Under the pieces are notes generated by a model, which saw only the letters and a program-made list of their open reading frames with translations, did not search any database and was not told the origin of the DNA. Made by a program: the position numbers and the translations under genes. A DNA stretch of 8,512 nucleotides from Chloroflexota bacterium (GTDB lineage: Bacteria; Chloroflexota; Anaerolineae; Promineifilales; Promineifilaceae). Below are positions 1 to 6,524 of the stretch, in pieces. The stretch's first letter is position 1. Every line of letters starts with the position of its first letter. The stretch spans positions 1 through 8,512 of the forward strand of contig DOXE01000392.1 in assembly GCA_003519205.1 (NCBI GenBank), written 5' to 3'.

Positions 1-1
1 T

Positions 2-274
2 CCAAATCTGCGTGTCAAACGAGGTTCCTTAATTATTGCTGAACACACTCGACGCTTCGACATAAATGCTAAGGATGCTCTTGCGGCCATCAATGTGAAG
101 AATCTGGCCCTCAAGGAACTGGCTGATCCAGCAGCCGTCATCGTAGCCACCTTGCCATCACAACTGGAGCGTCTTGGCCTCCGAGGGAACTTAAAAACTG
201 TGGAATTGGCGTTAAAGGACCATCATTTGGAGGTCTGCCTGGAAGGGGAGTTTTGCCGTGATAAGGGCCAGTAG
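2..274 (+). CDS. C-terminal 90 residues of an unrecognised protein (5' end outside window)
   Basis: An open frame runs from the left edge to a TAG at 272-274, with no in-frame stop over 90 codons, so this is the end of a gene that begins outside the window. The visible part starts with a beta-strand-like GSLIIAEH segment, then alternates charged helix-like stretches (DALAAINVKNLALKEL) with hydrophobic strands (AAVIVATLP), and ends in a charged tail containing two cysteines. This alternation suggests an alpha/beta fold, but I cannot assign a family. The GGxLIIAEH-like opening loosely resembles the late strand of a methyltransferase or another Rossmann-like domain, which is too weak to name. 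The gene runs convergently toward the prepilin peptidase gene 33 bases away, so it is not part of that operon. Confidence that it is coding is good; its function is unknown. Confidence 0.7.
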   Translation, partial: PNLRVKRGSLIIAEHTRRFDINAKDALAAINVKNLALKELADPAAVIVATLPSQLERLGLRGNLKTVELALKDHHLEVCLEGEFCRDKGQ

Positions 275-309
275 CCTGTTTAAATAAAGCTGGTCCTGTT
301 TTGTTTATT
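264..309 (+). terminator. Possible intrinsic terminator overlapping the stop of the first gene
   Basis: Bases 264-271 (AGGGCCAG) pair with 290-297 (CTGGTCCT) in an 8-bp stem containing one G-U pair. The loop is 18 bases and includes the stop codon. A T-rich stretch, GTTTTGTTTATT, follows at 298-309. Orientation and tail fit termination of the rightward gene before it meets the convergent prepilin peptidase gene. The long loop and the G-U pair weaken the case. There is no comparable tail in the opposite direction. Confidence 0.4.
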
Positions 310-1054
310 ATGTGCCCGTTACCCAATGATATATCTGGTCTCCCCAGATGATCGTGGTGATGCCGCCGATGGCCAGGAATGGTCCATATGGAAAGTATGT
401 GCGGCGAGAAGCACGGCGAGAAGCGAGGGCAAGTAAGCCGAAAATCCCGGCCAGCAAAATACCGAGGACTAGGGCAAAAAAGATCCGTTGAAAACCAAGC
501 ATGGCGCCCATCATAGTTGCGAGAGTTACATCGCCGAATCCAAGGGCCCCTGGTCCAAATAACCGCCGTCCCAATAAATAGGCCAGGTAGAAGAAGATGA
601 ATCCTGCCACAGCGCCAGCTAAGGCTAATCGCAGGTTATTATCCGTCAACAAAAAGCTGGCTATCAAGGCAAAGGCTGTTGTGGGAAAGGTCACGACGTG
701 TAATATCAGCCGATGTTCAAGATCGATGACGATCACCAGGATCAATACGGCAATGTAAAAGCTGTAAATGACCAGGTCCACCGCTGGCGTGATCAACCAG
801 GGTAGGATTGCGAATAATAATAGCGTGCCAATTTCGACTGAAATAGCACGGCGCCGGGTTGGCAAATCACATTGCGGGCAAGCACCACCTCGCATCGCCC
901 GGCCAATGGCAAGCCAACCGCCCGGCCCATAGACATAATCGCAACGAGGACAATGGGGAACTCGCGGCCGGACACGAGCCGGCAGGTCATCGGCTAGAAC
1001 GTTGATCACACCGCCAGTTAAGAGGCCAATTACGGCAAATAAGGCATTTAGCAT
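308..1054 (-). CDS. pilD: Prepilin peptidase (type IV leader peptidase, A24 family)
   Basis: Encodes 248 residues of a polytopic inner-membrane aspartic protease. The family cleaves the leader of type IV pilins or pseudopilins and often N-methylates the new N-terminus. Visible landmarks are an N-terminal membrane segment with GLLTGGVINVLADDLP, a cytoplasmic zinc-type loop with C35-x2-C38 and C59-x2-C62 (both CxxC pairs intact), the first catalytic aspartate region D111 in IDLEHRLI, the GxGD motif at 172-175 (GFGD, D175), and a late FPYGPF motif. Length matches typical bacterial enzymes of about 250 residues. In the usual DxxxxxIPD block the final I-P-D reads I-L-H, although the first aspartate is kept. 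The ATG overlaps the upstream stop as TAATG, so translation is probably coupled to the methyltransferase/MTHFR gene. No pilin or pilus motor gene is in the window, so its substrates lie elsewhere. Confidence 0.93.
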   Translation of the reverse strand: MLNALFAVIGLLTGGVINVLADDLPARVRPRVPHCPRCDYVYGPGGWLAIGRAMRGGACPQCDLPTRRRAISVEIGTLLLFAILPWLITPAVDLVIYSFYIAVLILVIVIDLEHRLILHVVTFPTTAFALIASFLLTDNNLRLALAGAVAGFIFFYLAYLLGRRLFGPGALGFGDVTLATMMGAMLGFQRIFFALVLGILLAGIFGLLALASRRASRRTYFPYGPFLAIGGITTIIWGDQIYHWVTGT

Positions 1055-2943
1055 TAATGCTCCTTGCCCAACATATCTAACACATCAGCGACAAGGTCAT
1101 ATCGACCAAATACCGGAATCATATATACGCCGCGAACGAGTGGGCGTATCTCCTCGAGGATTTCCTGCGCGATTGCTACACCTTCTTGCTGTTGATCAGG
1201 CGCCTGTTGGATTCGCTGCCTTAGGCTGACTGGGATGTCGATGCCCGGCACCTCATTGTGGAGAAATTCCGCGTTGCCGATACTGTATAGTGGCTGAATT
1301 CCAGCCACAATAGGAATTATGGGCTCGTGATACTTTTTTTCGTAAGCCTCAATGAACTCCTTGGCCACAGATGGGTTGAAGATAGGCTGAGTAAGGGCAA
1401 AATCGGCCCCGTTCCGAATCTTTTTTCGTAATAAACTTAGCTCTCGGGATCTATCTGGTGGTTCAAGATTGACGGCACAACCGACCGTAAAACTTGTCGG
1501 TTGGTCAATGGTTTGACCGGCCTGGTCCACCCCCGTATTCAGGCGTTGCTTGATCAATTGTATCAGACCGGAGGGAACGATATCATAATTATCCATCGCC
1601 TCGGGGAAATCACCGATCTGCGTGGGATCTCCCATGACGACGAAAAGATTCCGAATTCCTAAGGCATGGGCAGCTAATAAATCTCCCTGAACCCGCAATA
1701 GATTCCGACCACGAGTAGGAAAGTGCAAAATCGCTTCCAGTCCAACTTCCCTTTGGACCAGATGGGCCGCTGCCCAGGCACTCATGCGCATCCTGGCCAG
1801 TGGGCTGTCGGCAACGTCTATGAAATTTGCGCCTGCCTCTTTCAGCATCCGTGCTCCTGCCACTAACCGTTGCGGGGCAATGCCACGCGGCGGGCTCATC
1901 TCGACGGTCACGACAAAACGATTCTCCACGAGAGCTTGCTTCAACCGGGTAGGTTGGCCAGTTGCGCCGGTTGTAATATCGTTCTGTCTGGTGCTTGACA
2001 CATGTGGTAATGGGTGATTCGCATCGGCCGGAGAATCAAGCGCTTTACGCATCGCGGCAATATGATCGGCCGTTGTGCCACAACAACCACCGATGACGCT
2101 TGCTCCAGAGTCCACAAATGCTCGAGCATAGTCGGCAAAATATTTTGGCGTGGCCGGATAGAGGACGCGGCCACCTTCCAACTGTTGCGGCCAGCCGGCA
2201 TTGGGTGCCGCCACAAGAGGCATATCTGGTGCAACCTCGCGAAGGATGGCTATCAATCTTAAAACTTGTACTGGTCCGCTACTGCAATTGACACCAATGG
2301 CATCCAGGTCCATCTGGACCATCCTTGCCGCGACGTTGGCCGGCGTATCACCTAGCACCGTGCGATCATCTCGGGTAAACGTCATCATGCCCACGATGGA
2401 ATGGTCTGGTGCGATTGACCTCGCCGCCTGGACGGCAGCCTCCAGCTCATTTAAATCGGGCATGGTTTCCAAGATGATGAGGTCAACTCCTGAACTTTGA
2501 GGTAAATCAGTTGGTAACGCAACAAGGGCCTCGATTTGTTCGGCGAACGCAGCCTGGGCCTCGTCAGTTTTCACCCGGCCAAGAGGAGCTAGGCGTACGC
2601 CAAGAGGGCCAACCGATCCGGCCAATAGTACTTGTCTAAAGCTTCCTTCAATCACCCGCCGGGCGACGGACACGGCCGCCTGGTTGAGGGCTACGACGTC
2701 ATCTTCTAGGCCATGTTGGGCTAATTTGAAACGGTTGGCTCCAAAGCTATTGGTTTCAATAATATCTGCCCCCGCTTCGATATAGCTACGATGAATATCG
2801 GCCACGATAGCCGGATCGAGTCGATTGATGGCATCAAAACATTGATCGATAGGAATACCCCGACTGTGCAAGAGCGTGCCCATCGCACCATCTAGCAATA
2901 ATGCTCCTCTCGCCACTCGCTCCTTAAATTCCTGGCGGTTCAC
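1054..2943 (-). CDS. Bifunctional homocysteine S-methyltransferase / methylenetetrahydrofolate reductase
   Basis: Encodes 629 residues in two cytosolic modules, like the YitJ-type fusions of Bacillus. Residues about 10-300 form the homocysteine S-methyltransferase barrel: LLDGAMGT at 16-23, IETNSFGANR at 62-71, and the zinc ligands C220 (GVNCSSGP) with C287-C288 (GGCCGT). After a low-complexity linker at about 303-333, residues about 335-629 form the MTHFR barrel, with E348 in VTVEMSPP at the position of the catalytic glutamate and GDP at 438-440. MTHFR reduces 5,10-methylene-THF to 5-methyl-THF using FAD and NAD(P)H; the first module methylates homocysteine to methionine. No folate-binding, cobalamin-binding or reactivation domain of MetH is present, so the methyl donor is uncertain. 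The start is GTG: it overlaps the LCP stop as GTGA, and the first internal ATG (M21) would cut the conserved GAMGT motif. A weak AAGAG lies about 15 bases upstream, consistent with coupled translation. Confidence 0.93.
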   Translation of the reverse strand: MNRQEFKERVARGALLLDGAMGTLLHSRGIPIDQCFDAINRLDPAIVADIHRSYIEAGADIIETNSFGANRFKLAQHGLEDDVVALNQAAVSVARRVIEGSFRQVLLAGSVGPLGVRLAPLGRVKTDEAQAAFAEQIEALVALPTDLPQSSGVDLIILETMPDLNELEAAVQAARSIAPDHSIVGMMTFTRDDRTVLGDTPANVAARMVQMDLDAIGVNCSSGPVQVLRLIAILREVAPDMPLVAAPNAGWPQQLEGGRVLYPATPKYFADYARAFVDSGASVIGGCCGTTADHIAAMRKALDSPADANHPLPHVSSTRQNDITTGATGQPTRLKQALVENRFVVTVEMSPPRGIAPQRLVAGARMLKEAGANFIDVADSPLARMRMSAWAAAHLVQREVGLEAILHFPTRGRNLLRVQGDLLAAHALGIRNLFVVMGDPTQIGDFPEAMDNYDIVPSGLIQLIKQRLNTGVDQAGQTIDQPTSFTVGCAVNLEPPDRSRELSLLRKKIRNGADFALTQPIFNPSVAKEFIEAYEKKYHEPIIPIVAGIQPLYSIGNAEFLHNEVPGIDIPVSLRQRIQQAPDQQQEGVAIAQEILEEIRPLVRGVYMIPVFGRYDLVADVLDMLGKEH

Positions 2944-4028
2944 TGGCTGTAAAACATCTCTTGAACGAGTGGTGAAATCGTCTCGTTAATAGGCACAAGG
3001 ACACTCGCTCCGGTCGGGGTGATGTAGTTACTGACGTAATTTTGATCTAATACCTCGTTACGAATATTTTCGCTGGGAATACCGGCTGCGGCCGTGGCCA
3101 AACGAACGATCTCATCCAAACTAAGATCCGTTCGGATGCCTTGGTCCAACTGCTGGTACATTCCTGGTGCCTGGCGCATCATTTCGGCAAAGCCCAAGCC
3201 GAGGATTTTGTCTCGCACCGCCAGTACTACCTGTTGCTGCCGGCTAGCTCGATAGAAATCATTATCTTGATGCCGGGTCCGCGCGTATTTTAGAGCTGTT
3301 GTGCCGTCTAGATGCTGTTGGCCGGCCTCAATATATAATGGATCAAAACCATAGTTCATATCGGGAAACGTTGGATCGTATATATTGTAAGGTACATAAA
3401 GGTCTATGCCGCCAATGGCATCAATCCCACCAATAACTGCACTGAAATCAACTAATAAGTAATGGTGGATGGGCACCCCAAGATTATACTCGACCGCTTG
3501 CATCGCCAATTGAGCTCCCCCTGCAGGGTTGTTACCGGCCGAACCGTACACGAAGGCAGTATTAATCCGGTCACGACCTCTGCCCGGAACGACGACATAA
3601 AGGTCCCTGGGAATGGACAACATCGATGCAGTATCATTAACAGGGTCGATCGACATGAGCATCATCGTATCAGTACGAGATATGAACGGCTCCCCTGGAC
3701 GCCGATCGATACCCATTAACAAGACATTGACCCGTTCTGATGGTTCTGATGGTTCTGTCGTAGGTATAAGAGTCGGGGTAGGTTGTCCTTCTCCGACTGT
3801 TGGCACTGGAGCCAATCCCTCTTGTGGCATTGGCGTCAATTCCAGCTCGATCACGGCCTCGGCCGCTTCAGCCAGGGGATTTAGAGGGCGGTTTATAAAT
3901 GCATTCAAAGATAGATAGGCGAATGAGGTTACGATGACTCCAGTTACCACAAAGGTGATAGCCAGGATCAAACTCACCCAAAAAGGCAAGATCGTTCGTT
4001 TTGACTTAGGCAATGGAAATTCCTTCAT
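2940..4028 (-). CDS. LytR-CpsA-Psr (LCP) family cell-wall polymer transferase
   Basis: Encodes 362 residues of a membrane-anchored extracytoplasmic protein. LCP enzymes move polyprenyl-pyrophosphate-linked glycopolymers onto peptidoglycan or related acceptors. There is a short basic N-terminus, one membrane segment at about 14-40, a Pro/Thr/Glu-rich stalk at about 62-98, then the LCP domain from about 100. Visible motifs are LLMGIDRR (103-110), RTDTMML (118-124), SIPRDLYV (138-145) and the signature arginine/aspartate cluster R250-T-R252 with D255, D257, R260 and R263-Q264, all expected for lipid-pyrophosphate and metal binding. The C-terminal part (about 300-362) is short and lacks an obvious LytR_C extension. 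The ATG start has no clear Shine-Dalgarno. It is the first gene of the operon and is preceded by a structured leader. The family assignment is firm; the polymer is unknown. Confidence 0.93.
   Translation of the reverse strand: MKEFPLPKSKRTILPFWVSLILAITFVVTGVIVTSFAYLSLNAFINRPLNPLAEAAEAVIELELTPMPQEGLAPVPTVGEGQPTPTLIPTTEPSEPSERVNVLLMGIDRRPGEPFISRTDTMMLMSIDPVNDTASMLSIPRDLYVVVPGRGRDRINTAFVYGSAGNNPAGGAQLAMQAVEYNLGVPIHHYLLVDFSAVIGGIDAIGGIDLYVPYNIYDPTFPDMNYGFDPLYIEAGQQHLDGTTALKYARTRHQDNDFYRASRQQQVVLAVRDKILGLGFAEMMRQAPGMYQQLDQGIRTDLSLDEIVRLATAAAGIPSENIRNEVLDQNYVSNYITPTGASVLVPINETISPLVQEMFYSQ
3735..3761. repeat. Short 9-bp tandem repeat coding the LCP stalk
   Basis: The unit TTCTGATGG occurs twice in a row (3735-3743 and 3744-3752), followed by a diverged third copy (TTCTGTCGT). 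On the coding strand it specifies an in-frame Ser-Glu-Pro repeat in the extracytoplasmic stalk of the LCP protein. Copy-number changes in threes would lengthen or shorten the stalk without breaking the frame. Confidence 0.7.
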
Positions 4029-4081
4029 TGAGTTTTAACGCAAAGCTAAAGATTTTTGTTCCATGGTTCATTTCCCAAATA

Positions 4082-4132
4082 AAAGCTCTAGGTGGATGAA
4101 GCAGCAATTTGCTGTCATCCAGCAAGAGCTTT
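4082..4132 (-). promoter_or_regulatory. Leader hairpin with T-rich tail upstream of the LCP operon (attenuator or terminator-like)
   Basis: Outer arms AAAGCTCT (4082-4089) and AGAGCTTT (4125-4132) are perfectly complementary. Inside them GGATGA (4094-4099) pairs with TCATCC (4115-4120), and CAGC (4102-4105) pairs with GCTG (4111-4114) around a small loop. On the leftward strand the stem is followed directly by TTTTATTT, the shape of an intrinsic terminator. It lies about 50 bases upstream of the LCP start and reads in the same direction, so it could be a leader attenuator. It could also be the 3' end of a short leftward RNA begun near 4160. On the rightward strand the tail is only TTT followed by AAATT, so termination there is less likely. 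Confidence 0.55.
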
Positions 4133-4166
4133 AAATTATCTTGAGAAGTGTCTCACCAAGTCCAAC

Positions 4167-4195
4167 ATTATAACTATCTCCGTCCGATCGTGGAA
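4167..4195 (-). promoter_or_regulatory. Candidate leftward promoter for the LCP operon
   Basis: On the minus strand 4172-4167 reads a perfect TATAAT. A poor -35 match, TTCCAC, occupies 4195-4190 at 17-base spacing. The predicted start near 4160 would give a leader of about 130 bases containing the hairpin at 4082-4132. The -10 is convincing but the -35 is not, so an activator or a different promoter is possible. Confidence 0.35.
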
Positions 4196-4224
4196 TACGG
4201 AAAACCGTTGATTATCTAACAACA

Positions 4225-4236
4225 CACCAATTGGTG
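4225..4236. promoter_or_regulatory. 12-bp perfect palindrome, operator candidate
   Basis: CACCAATTGGTG is a perfect dyad. It lies in the 350-base divergent spacer, between the leftward promoter candidate and the moaA promoter, about 29 bases upstream of the moaA -35. Its size and position suit a dimeric regulator acting on one or both operons. No regulator gene is in the window. Confidence 0.35.
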
Positions 4237-4264
4237 AGTATTTCTATATATTAAAAAGAAAAAC

Positions 4265-4294
4265 TTGATAAAAATCCCTCGACTATCATATAAT
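4265..4294 (+). promoter_or_regulatory. Near-consensus sigma70-type promoter for moaA
   Basis: TTGATA at 4265-4270 (5 of 6 bases of TTGACA) is followed 18 bases later by TATAAT at 4289-4294 (6 of 6). Transcription would start near 4301 and give a 5' leader of about 78 bases before the moaA ATG. This is the strongest promoter match I found in the window. Confidence 0.65.
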
Positions 4295-4319
4295 GATAGG
4301 GTAAATCCACGTAAGGGAT
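4274..4319. promoter_or_regulatory. Nested inverted repeats over the moaA -10 box, operator candidate
   Basis: CTATCAT (4283-4289) and ATGATAG (4293-4299) form a 7-bp perfect inverted repeat with a 3-base centre lying directly on the TATAAT of the moaA promoter. An outer pair, ATCCCT (4274-4279) and AGGGAT (4314-4319), brackets it. A dimeric repressor bound to the inner repeat would block RNA polymerase. The outer pair may be chance. The regulator is unknown. Confidence 0.45.
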
Positions 4320-4378
4320 GCTATTAAAAGTAGCAAAGCTTTATTGGTAAACCTTCTAGGCAAGCAGGATGAAAGTCG

Positions 4379-5359
4379 ATGTCATTGGATCGATTTGGGC
4401 GCGACATTAATTACCTCCGCATTTCCTTAACTGACAAGTGTAATTTGCGCTGTGTTTACTGCATGCCCGAGGACATGACATTCCAGCCTCGAGAAGAATT
4501 GCTACAAGATGATGAGATATTTCGCCTGGTGGATATTTTCGCCGGGCTTGGTTTCCACAAATTTCGCTTGACAGGTGGAGAGCCCACTGTTCGCGCCAAT
4601 ATCGTAAACATTGTGAAGCGTATCGCGAATACGCCAGGGGTTCAAACGGTCGCTATGACGACCAATGGCCTCATGCTCGATCGTTTGGCCAGACCATTGG
4701 CAGAAGCGGGGCTCCAAAGGGTGAATATTAGCATCGATACACTAGATCCCAACCGGTTCAAGACGGTGACCCGCTGGGGGAAGGTGCAAGATGTGTGGTC
4801 CGGCATTGAGGCGGCTAAAGAAGCCGGGTTGGAGATCAAACTTAACGCCGTCGTCGTTCGCGGTTACAACGACATTCAGGATGTCGTCGATCTGGCTGCG
4901 CTAACATTGAATAATCCATGGCAAGTGCGATTCATCGAAATGATGCCCTTTGGCGATGTAGCCGATTTTCAGCGCGCAGGCGTCGTCAGCCAGGATGAAC
5001 TCATGGCCACGATTTCAGAATCCCTTGGCTTTTTAACACCGGCAAATAGTGGGCAGCTGGATGGGGAAGCACGCCTATTCAACTTGCCAGGAGCGGCCGG
5101 TACGATTGGTTTCATCAGTTCGGTAACCCAACCTTTCTGTGCAGCCTGTTCGCGGGCCAGGTTGACGGCCGATGGTCGTCTTAGAATGTGCCTGTTGCGG
5201 GAAATGGAAGTGAATCTGATCAATCCCATGCGGGCCGGAGCAACCGACGAGGAGTTAACCGCAATCATCCGCAAGGCAATCTGGTTTAAACCTTGGGGTC
5301 ACGGTTTGGCCGAGGATGTTATTCCTCTTAATCGAGTTATGTCGGAAATCGGAGGATGA
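4379..5359 (+). CDS. moaA: GTP 3',8-cyclase MoaA (molybdenum cofactor biosynthesis)
   Basis: Encodes 326 residues of a cytosolic radical-SAM enzyme that, with MoaC, converts GTP toward cyclic pyranopterin monophosphate, the first step of molybdopterin synthesis. The start MSLDRFGRDINYLRIS is typical of the family. The radical-SAM cluster motif is C21-x3-C25-x2-C28 (CNLRCVYC), with the SAM-binding GGEP at 66-69. The C-terminal substrate-binding [4Fe-4S] ligands are C254-x2-C257-x13-C271. The protein ends in the conserved GG dipeptide (G325-G326), which is functionally important in MoaA. Length matches the family, and every key residue is present. The ATG has a modest AGGA about 9 bases upstream. 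No other moa or moe gene is nearby, and the next gene converges on it, so it appears monocistronic from the promoter at 4265-4294. Confidence 0.97.
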   Translation: MSLDRFGRDINYLRISLTDKCNLRCVYCMPEDMTFQPREELLQDDEIFRLVDIFAGLGFHKFRLTGGEPTVRANIVNIVKRIANTPGVQTVAMTTNGLMLDRLARPLAEAGLQRVNISIDTLDPNRFKTVTRWGKVQDVWSGIEAAKEAGLEIKLNAVVVRGYNDIQDVVDLAALTLNNPWQVRFIEMMPFGDVADFQRAGVVSQDELMATISESLGFLTPANSGQLDGEARLFNLPGAAGTIGFISSVTQPFCAACSRARLTADGRLRMCLLREMEVNLINPMRAGATDEELTAIIRKAIWFKPWGHGLAEDVIPLNRVMSEIGG

Positions 5360-5377
5360 TAATTGTGAATGGTGATT

Positions 5378-5430
5378 GTTTGACGCTTCCTGCTTAGTGG
5401 GTAAAGGGGCCACCAGGTTACGCTACAAAC
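5378..5430. terminator. Composite hairpin between convergent moaA and glycosyltransferase genes
   Basis: Outer arms GTTTG (5378-5382) and CAAAC (5426-5430) enclose a series of shorter matches: CG with CG, CCTG with CAGG, and GTGG (5397-5400) with CCAC (5410-5413), separated by small bulges. It fills the 74-base gap between two convergent stop codons, where a bidirectional terminator is expected. The rightward tail TATTCATTCTTC is moderately T-rich; the leftward tail is not. The stem is imperfect. Confidence 0.35.
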
Positions 5431-5433
5431 TAT

Positions 5434-6384
5434 TCATTCTTCGTCTTCGTCAAAACCCCACTTCTCATCCACCAGATATAACGGCCGGCCCTTTACCTCG
5501 TCATAGATCCGGCCCAGATACTCGCCGATAATGCCCAATGATATGAGCTGAACCCCACCAAGAAACAAAACTGCTACCAGGGTTGTAGCCTGGCCCGTTA
5601 GTTCTTGGCGTTGGCCAAATAGCCGCAACAATATAACCACCAAAATCGCTATCAAGCTTATGGCGGCCGATATAAATCCCAAATAGGTCGACACTTGTAA
5701 GGGGAAATAAGAGAAGCTTGTGATCGCATCCAGGGCAAAAGGTAGCATCTGGCGCATGCTCTTGAACTTTGACTCACCTGCAAACCTGGCCTGCCTCTCG
5801 TACGGTATGCCTATTTGTTTGTATCCAACCCAGGGCACCATGCCCCTCAAGAAGCGATTGCGCTCCGGCATTCGGAGGATAGCCTTGACCACTCGCCGGT
5901 CCATTAACCGGAAATCACCGGTATCAAGGGGGATATTTACGCTAGTAATGCGGTGGATCGCCCGGTAAAAAACTTTGGCGGTGATCTTTTTAAACCATGT
6001 CTCGCCCTCGCGTTCCGTCCTCACCCCGTAAACCACGTCATACCCTTCTCGCCATTTGGCGATCATTTTGGGGATCAATTCCGGCGGATCTTGAAGATCG
6101 GCATCAGTTAAAACGACGGCGTCGCCGAGGGCATGGAATAATCCGGCCGTTACAGCCTCTTGAAAACCAAAATTCCGCGAAAAACTTAAACCCTTCACCC
6201 TGGGATCTTGATCATAAAGTTCACGCATAACTTCGGCCGAACAGTCTATGCTGCCATCGTTCACAAGTACCAGCTCCCAAGGCTCGTCTTGGGGATCCAT
6301 CACCTGGCGGATACGGGTATAAAGTTCCCTCAGAACTTCCTCTTCATTATAAACGGGAACAACTATTGAAATCGTCGGCTTCAT
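5434..6384 (-). CDS. GtrB/DPM1-like family 2 glycosyltransferase, membrane-anchored
   Basis: Encodes 316 residues. This family transfers a sugar from a nucleotide donor to a polyprenyl phosphate on the cytoplasmic face of the membrane, supplying lipid-linked sugar for envelope polymers or protein glycosylation. The GT-A domain covers about 1-225: the start [15 protein letters not shown], nucleotide-binding VNDGS (41-45), SRNFGFQEA (69-77), the metal-binding D94-A-D96 in [20 protein letters not shown] (155-164) and RNRFLRG (175-181). Two membrane helices follow at about 232-256 and 266-290, then the conserved [15 protein letters not shown] and an acidic tail. Length and topology match GtrB-type enzymes rather than soluble DPM1. 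The ATG has GAGAG upstream at suitable spacing. It sits 140 bases downstream of the endonuclease-family gene, so it may have its own promoter, but I see only AT-rich TATAAA-like boxes there. Donor and acceptor are unknown. Confidence 0.92.
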   Translation of the reverse strand: MKPTISIVVPVYNEEEVLRELYTRIRQVMDPQDEPWELVLVNDGSIDCSAEVMRELYDQDPRVKGLSFSRNFGFQEAVTAGLFHALGDAVVLTDADLQDPPELIPKMIAKWREGYDVVYGVRTEREGETWFKKITAKVFYRAIHRITSVNIPLDTGDFRLMDRRVVKAILRMPERNRFLRGMVPWVGYKQIGIPYERQARFAGESKFKSMRQMLPFALDAITSFSYFPLQVSTYLGFISAAISLIAILVVILLRLFGQRQELTGQATTLVAVLFLGGVQLISLGIIGEYLGRIYDEVKGRPLYLVDEKWGFDEDEE

Positions 6385-6524
6385 CTATGCTCTCAAATAC
6401 CTTATAGAATATGATGCGCAAATTGGCATGATTCTCGACGGCGAACTAGGCAAAAACGGGTTATGATTCGATTTATAGCTCTGTTCATCCCTTTTTTATA
6501 CACAGCCTGATTCCAAATACCTTT

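Noticed and set aside
1051..1060. GCATTAATGC palindrome at the methyltransferase/prepilin peptidase junction
   Set aside because: It arises from the overlapping TAA/ATG codons and their neighbours and needs no operator explanation.
2201..2500. Rightward 99-residue open frame inside the methyltransferase gene
   Set aside because: It is antisense to a well-conserved coding region and has no recognisable domain or ribosome binding site; the same applies to the other small antisense frames.
4029..4260. S-box (SAM) riboswitch controlling the methionine gene
   Set aside because: The methionine gene is second in its operon. The leader contains one long hairpin and a small TGAGA/TCTCA stem, but no recognisable S-box core.
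4295..4378. Molybdenum-cofactor riboswitch ahead of moaA
   Set aside because: The leader of about 78 bases is AT-rich and shows none of the multi-stem GC-rich architecture of that motif. I see only the promoter-overlapping dyad and a short AAAGCTTT palindrome.
6394..6523. 10-bp direct repeat CAAATACCTT (6394-6403 and 6514-6523) flanking the spacer before the glycosyltransferase
   Set aside because: It is short and AT-rich. There is no transposase or terminal inverted repeat in the 110 bases between, so it is probably chance rather than a target-site duplication.
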